Below are positions 1-10,474 of a stretch of DNA of 64,000 nt, one piece after another. Source of the DNA: Adiantum capillus-veneris (taxonomy: Eukaryota; Streptophyta; Polypodiopsida; Polypodiales; Pteridaceae); assembly GCA_014529385.2 (NCBI GenBank), contig CM043949.1, positions 144,293,242 through 144,357,241 on the forward strand. Direction: 5' to 3'. Position numbers and translations under genes: made by a program. Numbering within the stretch: the first letter of the stretch is position 1; each line of letters begins with the position of its first letter. A model generated the notes under the pieces. That model saw only the letters and a list, made by a program, of their open reading frames with translations. It ran no database searches and was not told the DNA's origin.

Positions 1-1010
1 TGTTCAATTTTTAAAACATTCTTCTTCTTTTTAATATACATTAAAAAACCATTCACTGGGAAAGTAATCAAATCTGCACGATATGAGATTTGCAATGCAC
101 ACTAGTCAATCCACATATCAATCACCTATGTTGTGAGCAAACATACACATTGCGATGCACTCTTTGCATGGAATAATAAAATACAACAATGCTATGAATT
201 TCTCAATGTAATTATTATTATGATGATTATTTACACGTACTCTTTGATTTGCAAACAATAAGAAACATCTAATTTCAAATGCTATAAAGAATAATAAACT
301 TCTACATTGATTGATGTCAGTTGTTTTCAAACAAACACACGAAAGCAATAAAATCTATGATTGATCATATCATATAGTAATAATCTTTTATAATACATAA
401 TGAAATCTCTATATTGGGCAATGCATGAAATAACGCAAAGAAATCTTCAATATAATGGGGATGTAATCACACAATTGAAGACTACTTGTACCCAGTCAAG
501 GATTGTAGCCCCCTTATGCAACCAATTCAATATATACAAGCTATTTTCACCCAATTAAGGATTATAGCTCTTATATTGTGCAATGACAATGTATATCAAC
601 TCAAATTTATGATGGTGAAAAATGCAAGACTTAAAGGATCTTTATATGCCCAGTACACTAGTACAAGACATCCAACCCTTGACTATTGACTTGTCATTTA
701 CATATACTCATCTTCTAAAACCAATTACAACCCTCATTTGGACCGATGGCTTTGTCGCAATGAGCATGACTCTCCAAATTTTCAATTGTTTTGGTTTCGT
801 ACCTTTATGTTCGGTAAAGGAATTAAATATTTTTAGAAGTGGTTACCAAATTAAGAATCACATTCAGCCTGAAAAAAGAACCCGTGACTCTGTAACCTTA
901 GGTCAATTCACAAGTAGATGACAATACGCAGCACTTGGATACACTAGCCATGGATTTGACTAGTCAAAGCAGCACGGTAAGCACGCTGTTTACTTTATAT
1001 AGTTACACCA
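1..1010. other. AT-rich intergenic DNA, no gene seen
   Basis: No open frame here resembles a protein family, and the longest frames are short and of random composition. The only structure noticed is a weak tandem duplication near 486-590, where a stretch with 'cccagtcaaggattgtag' is followed about 65 bases later by a diverged copy with 'cccaattaaggattatag'. Confidence 0.5.
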
Positions 1011-1388
1011 GTCAGGGTTTTTTATTTTCTCGGTGGGCTCGCCATGTAAAAGGGTGAAAGCATGTTAACTTGTCATGCTTTTTCATGTCCCGGACAATGC
1101 TAACTAGCACAATTATGACATATGCTAACTAGTACAATAACTTGAGCTACATCTCCAAGATCTATGACATATGATATATCAATAGAAAGCACTTGAAACA
1201 AGAAATCCAAATGTACAACCTCCAACAAATTTTGATATTATTTGTAAAAAATTTACCGGACGCCCAACTTTTCGAAGATGTGCTAACTTGAAACTGCTAA
1301 CTAGCACAAAAAGCGCGACAAGTTAACATGCTTTCACCCAAAAGGAATTTCCCGGTGGGCCCACCTGAAAAATAAAAAAAACCCCGAC
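1011..1388. mobile_element. Small inverted-repeat element (MITE/foldback-like)
   Basis: The two ends are imperfect inverted repeats. The left end reads GTCAGGGTTTTTTATTTT and the reverse complement of the right end reads GTCGGGGTTTTTTTTATTTT; both continue into a GGTGGGC block. A second matching block, gggtgaaagcatgttaactt, lies inside the left arm near 1051 and in reverse complement near 1317-1340. The 378-bp unit has no coding frame, as expected of a non-autonomous element. The motif 'gctaactagcaca' recurs between the arms. No target-site duplication is clear, so the superfamily cannot be named and the exact ends are uncertain. Confidence 0.6.
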
Positions 1389-1559
1389 GAGACCCGCAGG
1401 GAATATTTTTTACCTGACGGGCTAATCGGCTCTATGGGTTTTTGTAGGTCATCATCCAAGTCACATTAATAATAAACGTGATCACGTGTATTTATTTGTA
1501 TAATTACTAGAGTTATTAACGTAATCACACGATCGTGATCAAGTCAATGAAATCCTTGG
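1389..1559. other. Non-coding stretch before the Gypsy remnant
   Basis: No gene is seen. It holds CACGTG/GATCACGTG-type palindromic words near 1478-1490 and a related cgatcgtgatc near 1530, which may be chance. Confidence 0.3.
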
Positions 1560-1949
1560 TCCAAGACTTCTTACCTCAAGCTAGAGTTGTTAATCCCAAA
1601 GATCATGTTCTCTTTAGAGTCAAACTCAGCTTATACAAGCTTTGAGATCCCACTGGTAGAGGAGCATCCGTCCACAATGGATCTTCTAAACTTGCAATTG
1701 ATAAAGACCAAGCTTGTTGAAAGAGTTTGGACAACATATCATGAGAGTGAAAGATTTTAGAGATACGTTGATGGCAATGAGGTCAACCTTTATAGGTGCT
1801 TAGAGACACACCTAGAAGAGCTGATGGATTACAAGCTCTTATATGTCTATACATACGGAGTCGACTACCAATGGAAATCTCTAGTTTTTGACAAGGATGA
1901 ACAAGAATACAGAGCTGTAGAAAGCTCAAGTCCATGAGCTGCATTTAAA

Positions 1950-2791
1950 ATGGGTGTATATTTGGTCAATGAAGGACCACAGATATCTCCACCAAAGACG
2001 AGATTTCCTACAAGAATTCCAAAGAGGGACACACCTGGATTCCCTCCTAGAGCGATAATGAGAGATGAAGTGATCACAAAGATGGTAGACATCCCTCCTC
2101 AAGGGAGTCTCCGTAATGGACCAATCTCCAAGAGAACGACCAATCCCTTTGAAGAAGAACCTAGCCATAATAGAAGGCCTGAAACGAGAGAAAAATTGGG
2201 AGAGTTTATGGTTAGACTTCTAGACAATCGGTGAGTTAGACCATCCCAGATCCAGAAATGGTTGAACAGGAAATACTCTAGAGATAAAGATCAGAGAGAT
2301 CACATAGCGGCTTTCAGAAGAGGAATTAGAGCAGAGAAAGTTTTGGATTTTGCAACACAGTTTGCAGGATCTAGACTGACTCTGGAAGATGACATGGTTG
2401 CATGGTTCAACTCATGGAAAGATAAGATTTTGAGACTCTAGATGAGTTGTTTAAGGAATTCATCGAAGAATTCATGCAAAAAGGTATAGATTACAATAGT
2501 GTCTCACAAATCCACAGATTCAAGAAGAATGAAGGTAAGTTAGTGCGCAAAGCGACATTATGGCTCAAGAGATATTTGAAGATATGTCCAAGAGTGAAAC
2601 TTCCTACGCAAGCATGGTTAATGATGATCTTTATCCAAGGAATGAGGCATGCGGGTCTTCAAAAGGATCAGCATATGATAAGAAGCTTGACGCTAAATGA
2701 ATTGATCAAAGAGGCTCTTTATCTGGTGGATAACTACGAGGAATACAAAGAAAAGGATTGTAAGAGTCAAGAGGACAACACATCCTCTTAG
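1950..2791 (+). pseudogene. Broken Gypsy gag (capsid region)
   Basis: Two adjacent frames together look like a retrotransposon capsid. The first (1950-2234 and continuing past its stop to about 2440) holds RDHIAAFRRGIRAEKVLDF and ends near WFNSWKDKILRL. The second (2447-2791) holds LVRKATLWLKRYLKICP and a helical segment ending DNYEEYKEKD. This charged, helix-rich pattern with scattered tryptophans is usual for gag of Gypsy elements. The frames are joined only through stops and a frame change, so no product is expected. Assignment rests on composition and on the zinc knuckle and protease that follow. Confidence 0.5.
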
Positions 2792-3422
2792 CACAGTGAT
2801 TCACACATGAATGAGTCCATTGCAAAACCAGTGGCACGTATCGGTCAAGAGGCTAGTTCCTCTTGTAAATTCTGATCCGAGGGAGCTTAAGTGGTGCAAA
2901 ATTGAGAGAAAATAGACAAACCATACGAGAGAAGAGTGTTACTATGGCATGGTATATGCTAGGGATAGGTATGCGCAACCTATTTTAGTAGCACCTACTC
3001 CACTTAGATACGCTATGGGGAATGTGCTAGGTCCAGTAGGAGTTGCAAGACCACAGCCTATCTTAGGACAACAACCTCTACTACCAAGTGCTAGAATGCC
3101 TGTAGACATGAGATACACGCAGATGATGGAAGCATCTAACAAATAAGTGCTAGTACCAACTACAATACACTATAGCAACCAAAGCGGGTACTTCTTTTTG
3201 AAGCGACAGAAGATGAGAGAAACAAATAGAATGGTGAGGCCGATACAACCTCCACCTCTTGCATTTTGACCTGAAGAAAGAAGGTATGAGATGGATGAAA
3301 GGACATTGCGGCTCATTGTGAATAGAGGCTTAGCTAGGTTAGAGCCTGTTTACAGCCAAGAGGAATTGCAAGAAGAAGCTCCTCAGCCATAGATAGATTG
3401 TCACAAAACCCGTGACAACCAC
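2792..3422 (+). other. Degraded gag linker, proline/glutamine-rich
   Basis: Between capsid-like and zinc-knuckle pieces, a frame at about 2949-3146 encodes a low-complexity proline- and glutamine-containing peptide (PILVAPTPLRYAMGN). It is interrupted by stops. It resembles disordered linkers of gag polyproteins and has no recognisable domain. Confidence 0.35.
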
Positions 3423-3758
3423 TTGGTCAAACAATGTCTACAGACGAAAATCACACAAGTAAATGCCTATTGTCTTGCCTGTGGTGTCATTCACTTGATC
3501 CTCGACTGTCCAAATACCCCAAATGGAGTCATAAAGATCACAATGAATGTCTCAAAAATTGTTCAGCTACCTGGTAGCTCGGAAAATGAAAACGTCGTAC
3601 CAGTTGAAGTAGTTACAAGAAGGCAAGCTCAAAAGGAAGCTGATGAGAACCTAGAGACAGAGAAACCAAAAATTGATATGATTCCAGAGATGGGTGAGCC
3701 AAAGACTAACGCACAAAGAGTAAACAAAATATATGGAAAGCGAGAAAGGCTAGAATGA
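3423..3758 (+). pseudogene. Gypsy zinc-knuckle fragment
   Basis: The peptide CLACGVIHLILDCP near the start has the spacing CX2CX3HX4C, a variant nucleocapsid zinc knuckle. A following segment, VVPVEVVTRRQAQKEADEN, parallels VVPINVLTRSMLQ after the last zinc knuckle of the minus-strand element (about 55.9 kb), so the two belong to related Gypsy families. The rest is charged linker. The frame is open for 111 codons but lies in a decayed element. Confidence 0.6.
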
Positions 3759-4740
3759 AAGCACATAGGGAACGAGAGCAGAAATCCCTAGCCAAGGAGC
3801 TTATCCAAGCTAAAGAGAAGATAAGACAACCGGAGGATTAGTGTTAGTCGATAAGGCTAATGAGCCATTAGACACCCTCCTAAAAGCCTATGAAACACGG
3901 CAGCTAAAAAACAACCAAACCCAAGAACAGAGATGGATGACATATCCATATGCGGAACTAGAAAAGGATAGGCTTGAAATGTGCTAGAAAATGATCCAAA
4001 CAGCCCAAGATTTACTAGAACCACCAGTTGAAAAACTTGAGGGTGTGATCCTTGTCCCACCTACACTAGTAATCCCACCAAGCCAGGAACAAAAAGAGCT
4101 ATTTTTCAGTCATGAACACGGACAACAGCTTAAGGACCCAACATTAGAACTAAAAATAGTGTTGATTACCATGGATAACTCTTTCAAGGGATTTCACATA
4201 GCTATACATGACAGCTGTAAAGAAATAGATGGTCTTGAAAATTTGTGGAAACAAGTCAGAGAGGCCAATGAATAAAGTGATCTAAGCAGACGAGTAAACC
4301 AGATGGGTGATGGAACAGGAGCGTCTCTTCCACCAATAGAGAAATTTGAGGCTGGATCTCAAATGAATCTAGAAGTGGAGTTGTATTGGGGAGACAAAGG
4401 ATTTGTACAGTCTATGGACAGACAACCCCATTCACTAAGAACACTACTATCCTATACGGGAGAGAATGAGGCCAAGTCAGATGTTATTCCAGTCCCATCA
4501 CAGAGATTGTCTTCCAACAAGGTCATCGATTCAAAAGGATTGATATACATTTTGTTGACACTAGTGACCTGTACGGTAATGTTAGCCGAGTCGCTCAGAA
4601 TACGACCAAACATGTGGGCTACTGTGGGAAAATGCCTAGAGAATTTTGGTGTTAAAAAACCAATGACTCAAATCGAGGAAGGGATCAAAGAGCTAGAAAT
4701 TCCTCAGTTCAACACTCTGCCAATGCCACTAACAAGGTAG
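3759..4740 (+). pseudogene. Gypsy gag-protease linker, decayed
   Basis: Frames at 3991-4275 and 4303-4740 encode acidic, domain-free peptides (for example LTLVTCTVMLAESLRIRPNM) lying between the zinc knuckle and the protease. Order in the element, not sequence identity, is the basis for the call. Confidence 0.4.
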
Positions 4741-4781
4741 GTGAGTACTATGAGGGAGAAGATGGGAACACCACTCTTCCT

Positions 4782-5200
4782 GTGGAATTTCAAGGTGTAA
4801 AAACCATGGCAATCCTTGACAGTGGAGCTGGCATTGCCATTGCAACAAAAGAGATTTGGAAAAATAGGGGAAAACCAGAAGTGAGGGCTACCAGGATGAA
4901 ACTGCAGCTTTTAGATGGACTCACCAAAAGGCTCATAGGACTGCTAGAAAAAGCAATTGTTACTTCTTGTGGCATTGAATATGACAAACCTTTGCTATTT
5001 TTGACTTTGGCAAGAAGAACAACTATGATATCATTCTAGGAAGACCATTTATGCGACAATTGAAAATGGTCCAAGATTGGGGATATGATCATATCTACCT
5101 GAAGCATATGGAAACTACGACCAGAATAAATCTTAAGGACCGTAGTTACAAGGATGTGACAAGAACCCCATTAGAAGAGTTTGATTTTGCTAGTGAAGTA
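4782..5200 (+). pseudogene. Gypsy retropepsin (aspartic protease) remnant
   Basis: The frame starting at 4782 holds the active-site segment MAILDSGAGIAIAT, with the D-S-G triad intact, followed by the flap region. After a frame change near 5035 it continues in the frame from 5051 with the typical C-terminal box GRPFMRQLKMVQDWG. Such proteases cleave retrotransposon polyproteins inside the virus-like particle. The domain is split by a stop and frameshift and the downstream polymerase is missing, so it is inactive. The N-terminal part of RT is not detected after about 5300. Confidence 0.75.
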
Positions 5201-5287
5201 GGATTAGAACTTCGAGCATGGGGTGTATGCATGATAAGGCGTACCCACTTTTCGCAGTTCCCCCCCAATCGTGACCTCTGCGATGTG

Positions 5288-5737
5288 ATAACTCGATGAG
5301 ATACCCTTGATCCCGAAGCCACTACCCACCACGAGGCCTTGTTCCAAACTCATCGAGTTACTTGTCAAAGCTACCATGTAACTTGGTGAGTTACACGGTG
5401 ACTCCACATGGAACGTGTTGTCTGCTACCTCGACTACACACACTGCCACAAAGGATAGTGCCACATAACTCGATGAGTTATGTGACGGCTCGATTCAACG
5501 AGTTAGGTTTTCCACATCGATCTCGATTCAAGCGCCACATGAGGACACCACGTAACTCGACGAGTTACGTGGTGGCCCGACGTGTGTTCGAAGCCAAATC
5601 GACCTGGCAAACTCAACTCGCCGAGTTGGACCGCCACGTAACTTACCAAGTTACGGGGCACTATCTTCCGTGAAGATCATGTTTTCATTGCGTAACTCGA
5701 TGATTTTTTATTTTTTTTTAAGTAACTTGTCGAGTCA
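5288..5737. repeat. Array of TAACTCGACGAGTTA-type palindromes
   Basis: About ten short imperfect palindromes of the form TAACTCGNCGAGTTA are spaced roughly 30-80 bases apart. Examples are at 5347-5360, 5378-5394, 5462-5484, 5548-5572 (25 bases, almost perfect), 5613-5630, 5637-5656 and 5722-5737. The arms vary together in several units, so changes on one side are matched on the other. Spacers are unrelated to each other. No protein frame explains the pattern. Confidence 0.75.
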
Positions 5738-6249
5738 TTTTTACAAAATAATTTTTAAAAGAAGTATTATTTCAATTTTTTAATATAAAAGTACCTAATC
5801 CTCGAGTTACTTAAAGTTTTTTTCCCTTTAAACTAGCTCAAAGTTAGGTTTTTCCTAAAGTAACTTAAAAAATTTTTATCCTTCCCTAAGTAAGTCGTCA
5901 GGTTAGTTACTTGCAAAACATTTTTGGCCTGCCCCAAAGGGTGAAAGCCTTAGTGATGGTTTCCCTTTTTGCTAATGAAAAAGAAAATGATTTTTTTAAT
6001 ATTGGTAATTCAAGAATACACAATTTTTTAAAATGAGTTGGAGCATACCAAACTACTCATTACAAAGACAACACATAATCTGTAAAAGATACGCCCCTCC
6101 CTTCCAGGTCTGCACTCATTTGGGCTATCGATATAGAGAGAAAGTGGAGCTCTGTGCAGGCACTCAAGAGAGTTGTTCATGACAGACAGAGAAAATGGGA
6201 GACTGTGGGGTCTTTGTGACCTTGGTGCTCTTTGAAGCCTCAAGCTACC
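5738..6249. other. AT-rich spacer, no gene seen
   Basis: Runs of T and A with scattered 'agtaactt' words that may be worn continuations of the palindrome array. No coding similarity was recognised. Confidence 0.4.
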
Positions 6250-6417
6250 CTTGGCAGCTTGCGTTGGAGCTATAGGTGCAACTCTGACTCAATCGGAGAC
6301 TGGTAGCCATAGGGTTCATCGCCATGATCAACTCTTCTTGATATTGTTCTCAAAGCTCCCATTCGCCACGACATCGTCAACTTCCTGCATGCCAACGTGG
6401 CAAAACACGAGCACCAG
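6250..6417 (+). pseudogene. RPL4 (pseudogene): Ribosomal protein L4 (uL4) pseudogene, 5' part
   Basis: From 6340 one frame reads DIVLKAPIRHDIVNFLHANV then AKHE, which matches the conserved N-terminal region of eukaryotic large-subunit ribosomal protein L4 (uL4), a structural component of the 60S subunit. An in-frame stop lies just upstream (6325-6327). The probable N-terminus, about 6251-6339, continues in another frame, so the copy is frameshifted. The match stops exactly where the Gypsy element begins, at the ACCAG target site, and resumes after the element at 15240. No intron is visible across the joined region, which favours a retrotransposed mRNA copy. The distal C-terminal half is absent. 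Confidence 0.75.
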
Positions 6418-8059
6418 TGTTATAAAATCTAATATTTAACCAACCCAAATGATTTTCTCATATTAAATTGATCACTTAATGTGGGAGAATAAACGGGAAC
6501 AAGTGTTAAGATATAGATATGTGCTTATAGATCTATCTCAACACGGGGCCAATAGTAAAGGGGCCCAAATGGGAGATGGTCTAGCAAGAGCAAGTCTAAC
6601 CAATGGAGCATAAGACCTTAGGGTTAGCTTCATTGAAGACCTCCAATAATGTGTGTAAAAGTCCTTTGACCTTAGGTAAGCTAGGGTTGATCTTGAGGTG
6701 GGAACCCGGCCCAAACTCGAGGTGCTTGTCGTGCTTGAGGTGCTTGTCCTGCTTGAGGTTCTTGTCATGCTTGAGGTGCTTGATTAAGATTCTTGAGGTG
6801 CTTGACTAGCTCCATGCTTGAGGTGCTTGACTTGGTGCATGATTAAGGTGCTTGAGGTGCCTTGAGAAGCTTGCCTGAGATGCTTGTGGGAACACCCCCT
6901 ACTTCAAGTGCTTATTCATGCTTGATGACTAAGGGGCTTGCTCATCCAAAGTCAAAAAGATCCCTACAAGGAGGGGGGCGAGCCTACAAGGGGGGGGGGG
7001 GGGATGAGAGAGAACACACACACACACACAAGGGAAGCCCCAGCTTGAAGAGGCAGCAAGGACACTTGTCAAGTTCCTCCTCATGTTGCCCTCATGGTGT
7101 ACCTGAAACCTATTGGTTGGCCACCCAAGGGGTCCAATGATAAAAGAGGATATTTAATTAATTGATTTTGCATTTATCAAGTCCTCTCTCTCAAAGGGGA
7201 AAGGGGGATACTTGTCCCAAGGCTATCCCTGTTGCTTGTAATGGCTCCTGCTTGTGATTGGCTAGGCCTGGAGGGGTCCAATGAGCTTCAAGCATGAGCT
7301 ACAAGGGGGGGTCGACCCAAGCAAGCTAGGGGGGGTGCTTAGGGGGTATACTCACCCACACACACTCACAAACACTCTCATTGTGTACTATGCAAAGTGC
7401 AAGAGCTCCCTCTCTTTCTCCAAGCAAGTAGAGGTTGAGAGCCTACACCAACACTCTTGGCTATGGAGTGCAAATCCATCCAAGATCCATGCTTCAATGC
7501 TTGAGCTTGCCATCTATTTCTTCTTCATTACTATGCTATTATGTATGCTAGCACAAGAGTTATGATAAGTGAGGAACTAGCTCTTTCTCGTATGAAATGT
7601 TTCTTCTTCCTTTTCCCTACCCTCATTCCCTGCTAGCTCTCTCCACCTTCGAAGGTGTTTGAGGTCTTGGGACTGAGGCTTGGTATAGTTAAAGCTTTCT
7701 TCAAGTTTAGGTTATGCTATGATGGTGATGCATGAAGCTTTCCATCTTCATTGCTTCACCTAGGTCACAAGGAACACAAAGAATGTATTGTAACAAGTCT
7801 CTCTTTATGGGAGAAATCATAATACAAATGCCTATTGCAGGGGGGACCGGCTCCACATAAATCCGGTCCTCAACTGTTGTCATGTTCTCTAAATTCTCTC
7901 TCTTGCAAAAGTATTGTCTATGCCAAGTTAACTAATTGCTATGATTATGTTGCTATCTTCAATTATGTCAACCCGCTATGCTCACAAAATCATTTCTTGA
8001 AAGTACGTACTCTCATTAAATTCCGCTACTCTCAAATTGAATAGGAAAATTCCATTACA
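6418..8059 (+). repeat. 5' LTR of the Gypsy chromovirus
   Basis: Starts TGTTATAAAATCTAATA and ends ATTCCATTACA. It is nearly identical to 13598-15239. It contains a minisatellite (6719-6895), a run of 14 G near 6990-7003, and a short CA repeat (7014-7030) that is longer in the 3' LTR. Promoter and polyadenylation signals are expected inside it, but I could not place them with confidence. Short frames in it (for example 7281-7565 and 7835-8044) are not supported as genes. Confidence 0.95.
6719..6895 (+). repeat. cttgaggtg minisatellite inside the LTR
   Basis: The words 'cttgaggtgcttg' and close variants recur about ten times with irregular spacing of 10 to 30 bases. The same block is in the 3' LTR at about 13899-14075 with point differences, so it was present when the element inserted. 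Confidence 0.8.
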
Positions 8060-8060
8060 T

Positions 8061-8072
8061 TGGTATCAGAGC
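8061..8072 (+). other. Primer-binding site (initiator Met tRNA)
   Basis: TGGTATCAGAGC lies one base after the LTR end. It is complementary to the 3' end of plant initiator methionine tRNA, the usual primer for minus-strand synthesis in many Ty3/Gypsy and Copia elements. Confidence 0.95.
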
Positions 8073-8473
8073 ATTTGGTTTCTCTTTTCTTGCTTAAGAA
8101 GAGAGGTCCTTAAGTAGCCTATAAATGATTGATGTTTTTAATTATAATAGAGTAAGTGGAACTGGGATCTAATATCGGTTTTGTTAAGCCCACTATGTGG
8201 GGGATGGTGCACACCTCGGGAGCTTTGGACTTAATAATGGAGTCATTTTAGACTTGCCTACGGCTTTACCATTATTGATCCATAAGAAGTCCGAAAGGAG
8301 CTAGCCCTTGGCAACTCTGCTATGTTAGACCTACTCCTCTACTCTCTATAATTAACCACTTTGAGCCGTGGGTGTAGATACTTAAGAGCCGATTTTCAAA
8401 GGCTAAGAGGAGTGGCAACTAAGGTTTTGTATTGCCAAAGCACACACTAAGTATAAACATAAATTTTGTTAAC
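8073..8473 (+). other. Gypsy 5' leader
   Basis: About 400 bases between primer site and gag start. No long coding frame. It would carry packaging and dimerisation signals in this class of element, but none can be pointed to by eye. Confidence 0.6.
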
Positions 8474-10474
8474 ATGGCTGACAATAATCAAGAGAGTAGA
8501 ATGAACATTGATAGCTTTGATTTTGCACATGAAGGTGCTAATGATGATGCTCCCATGTTTGTGAATTATCTCGTCACTAGGTTGCAACAAGCTATGGGCA
8601 ACCCTGTTTTGCAAGCCGAAGTTACTCAACAACTTCGTGCTTATGGAATTTCCCTTCCTCTCCCAGAGGAGAGAGAGCTTAGGAGGCCTCTTGAAGAGAC
8701 CCCCAAAAGAAGACTCTCTCCCATTCGAGAGGAGGAATCCAAATAGAAAGAAAGCAATGACAGTCTAAGTTCTTCTGAAGATGTGGCTCCACAAAGACGA
8801 CGGTCTAGACGATTGCCTACTCCTCCCAAGAGGAAAAGAGCAACTCATAGTCCTCCTCATCACTCTGAAAGGCAAGAGAGGAAACAAAGGAAGAAAAGGG
8901 CTAGGAAGAGGTCACCCTCTTCTCCTTCTTCTTCACCTTCCTCCTCTTCCGATGAAAGTTATGGCTATTCTCCTAGAGAATACAAGAGGGGAGGACATCG
9001 CAAATCATTTCCTGCATGGCGAAGGTCACAAAAGATAAAGAAGTTCAAGGAGGGAGGAAAGAGTATCTCTTTTCTCACCTATGATGGCACCTTTGGTGCT
9101 ACAGACAAAGTGTTGGCCTTCATCCAGCAATTTGATGCGGCCTTTGGGGACGAGGGCTTCACAGAGTCCTCCAAGCTACGCCATGTAGCTATGCACTTCC
9201 AAAAATCAGCTCGTCAATGGTGGGCTAGCCTTCGTGGCAATGGAGAAGCCCCAAAGACATGGAAAACTCTACGAGTTTCCATCATGAAGCAATTTCTTCC
9301 AAGTGATACTAAAGATAAAGTTCTTACCGAATGGCGTGGCTTGAAGATTCTCTCTCATGAGTCTATCAACAAGTATGTAGACAAGTTTTGGGATTTACAT
9401 CTCAAAGCTACTGTCTTTCAAAAGATAGACTTTGCCGAGCAAAGACAGCAATTCTGTGTGGGATTACCTGAAGAGATGGCCGAATACATCAACTCTCAAC
9501 GGCCCGGTACTATAACCGAAGTAATCCACCATACCATGGTTGCTTCACGCATAAATTTCCATCAAGGGGCTAGACGTAATGTCAAGCCCATGGAAAACAA
9601 AGATAAAAATGATACAAAGGGGAAATCCAATGCTCAAAATAATTCCCAAGGCACTTCCAACAACAACAACAATCGGTCCAAGGAGAAGGGAGTTTACAAA
9701 GGTAAAAACAAAATCTCTCCTAAAGAGCTTGAAGCTTTTTGCAAGGACCATAAGTGTTTCAAGTGTGGGGAGAAAGGACATGGCTATCGTTCTTGCCCCA
9801 AGAAGAATACTCGCAATGAGACTCCTAGGGCTTCCACCATCGAAGCTCCAAAAGAGGACGCTCATTGCAAAGGATCATCACTTTCCTATGCGTGGGGAAA
9901 GGTAAGAGAGCATGATGCCTTTATCTTGTTTGACCCAGGCTCTACTCTCAACTTCATATCAATAGAGTTGGCCACCAAGTTAGGCATTCAAGCTTTTGAG
10001 ATGGGAGATATAGTAACAGCTGATGCAGCTTTCAAGGGACAACAAGCCTCCGTTACTCCCTTGATTGGGAAGCTGAGGCTTCATGTCCAAATCTATGTCG
10101 ACAAAGAAGACTTCTTCATCTCTCCTCTCCAACATCAGGATGTTATCCTAGGGGCACCATGGTTTGATCGCATGGCTGCCAACATGAAGTTCCCTGAAAG
10201 GAGAATTTACTTCACCTACAGAGGAAAGAACATGTATATAGATGCTAGTGAGTGTGGTCGCACTATTCCACTTGTAAATCCTCTTTCTTTTGATAAATCA
10301 ATGAAGAGCTCAGTTTCTGCGTACATGATTTATGTCAAAGAGTCTCTAAAAGCTAATAATGTTTCATCAAATGAAAATGATAGGAATCAAGAAGAGTTAG
10401 ACTTGTCTACTTTTCTAAAAGGATTCCAAGATGTGTTCATCGATGATATCCCTATGGACCTACCTCCAAAATGA
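8474..10474 (+). pseudogene. Gypsy gag-protease, interrupted by stops
   Basis: Starts at the ATG of MADNNQESRMNIDSFDF. An in-frame TAG at 8744-8746 breaks it early, yet the same frame continues through a basic serine-rich stretch (8783-9050), a retrotransposon capsid domain (about 9050-9540; HFQKSARQWWASLRGNGE) and a CCHC zinc knuckle (CFKCGEKGHGYRSC at 9755). It then runs into an aspartic protease site (LFDPGSTLNFIS at about 9926; D-P-G in place of D-S/T-G, a variant also seen in plant elements). A TGA at 10472-10474 follows the protease. Gag forms the particle and binds RNA; the protease matures the polyprotein. The frame is continuous with pol after the TGA. Apart from the two stops it is well preserved. 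Confidence 0.9.

Larger units (their letters stand above)
1560..5240 (+). mobile_element. Degenerate Ty3/Gypsy fragment (gag to protease)
   Basis: A run of short plus-strand frames keeps the order gag-like capsid, CCHC zinc knuckle, linker and retropepsin, then stops before reverse transcriptase. The protease section (ILDSGAGIAIAT, later GRPFMRQLKMVQDWG) closely parallels the protease of the minus-strand Gypsy element further right (GILDGGAGVSIVT, LGRPFMREAKMVHDW). The zinc knuckle has the same unusual CX2CX3HX4C spacing as one in that element. Many stops and frameshifts show it is old. No LTRs were recognised and both ends are approximate. It is a related family in the opposite orientation, not a duplicate of that copy. 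Confidence 0.75.

Noticed and set aside
9926-9940. D-P-G in the chromovirus protease as an inactivating mutation
   Set aside because: I recall the same D-P-G-S-T variant in plant Gypsy elements, so it may be normal for the family; not claimed as damage.
10472-10474. Selenocysteine or programmed TGA readthrough
   Set aside because: A second unrelated stop (8744-8746) in the same frame and common CGA-to-TGA decay make mutation the simpler reading; kept only as a low-rank question.
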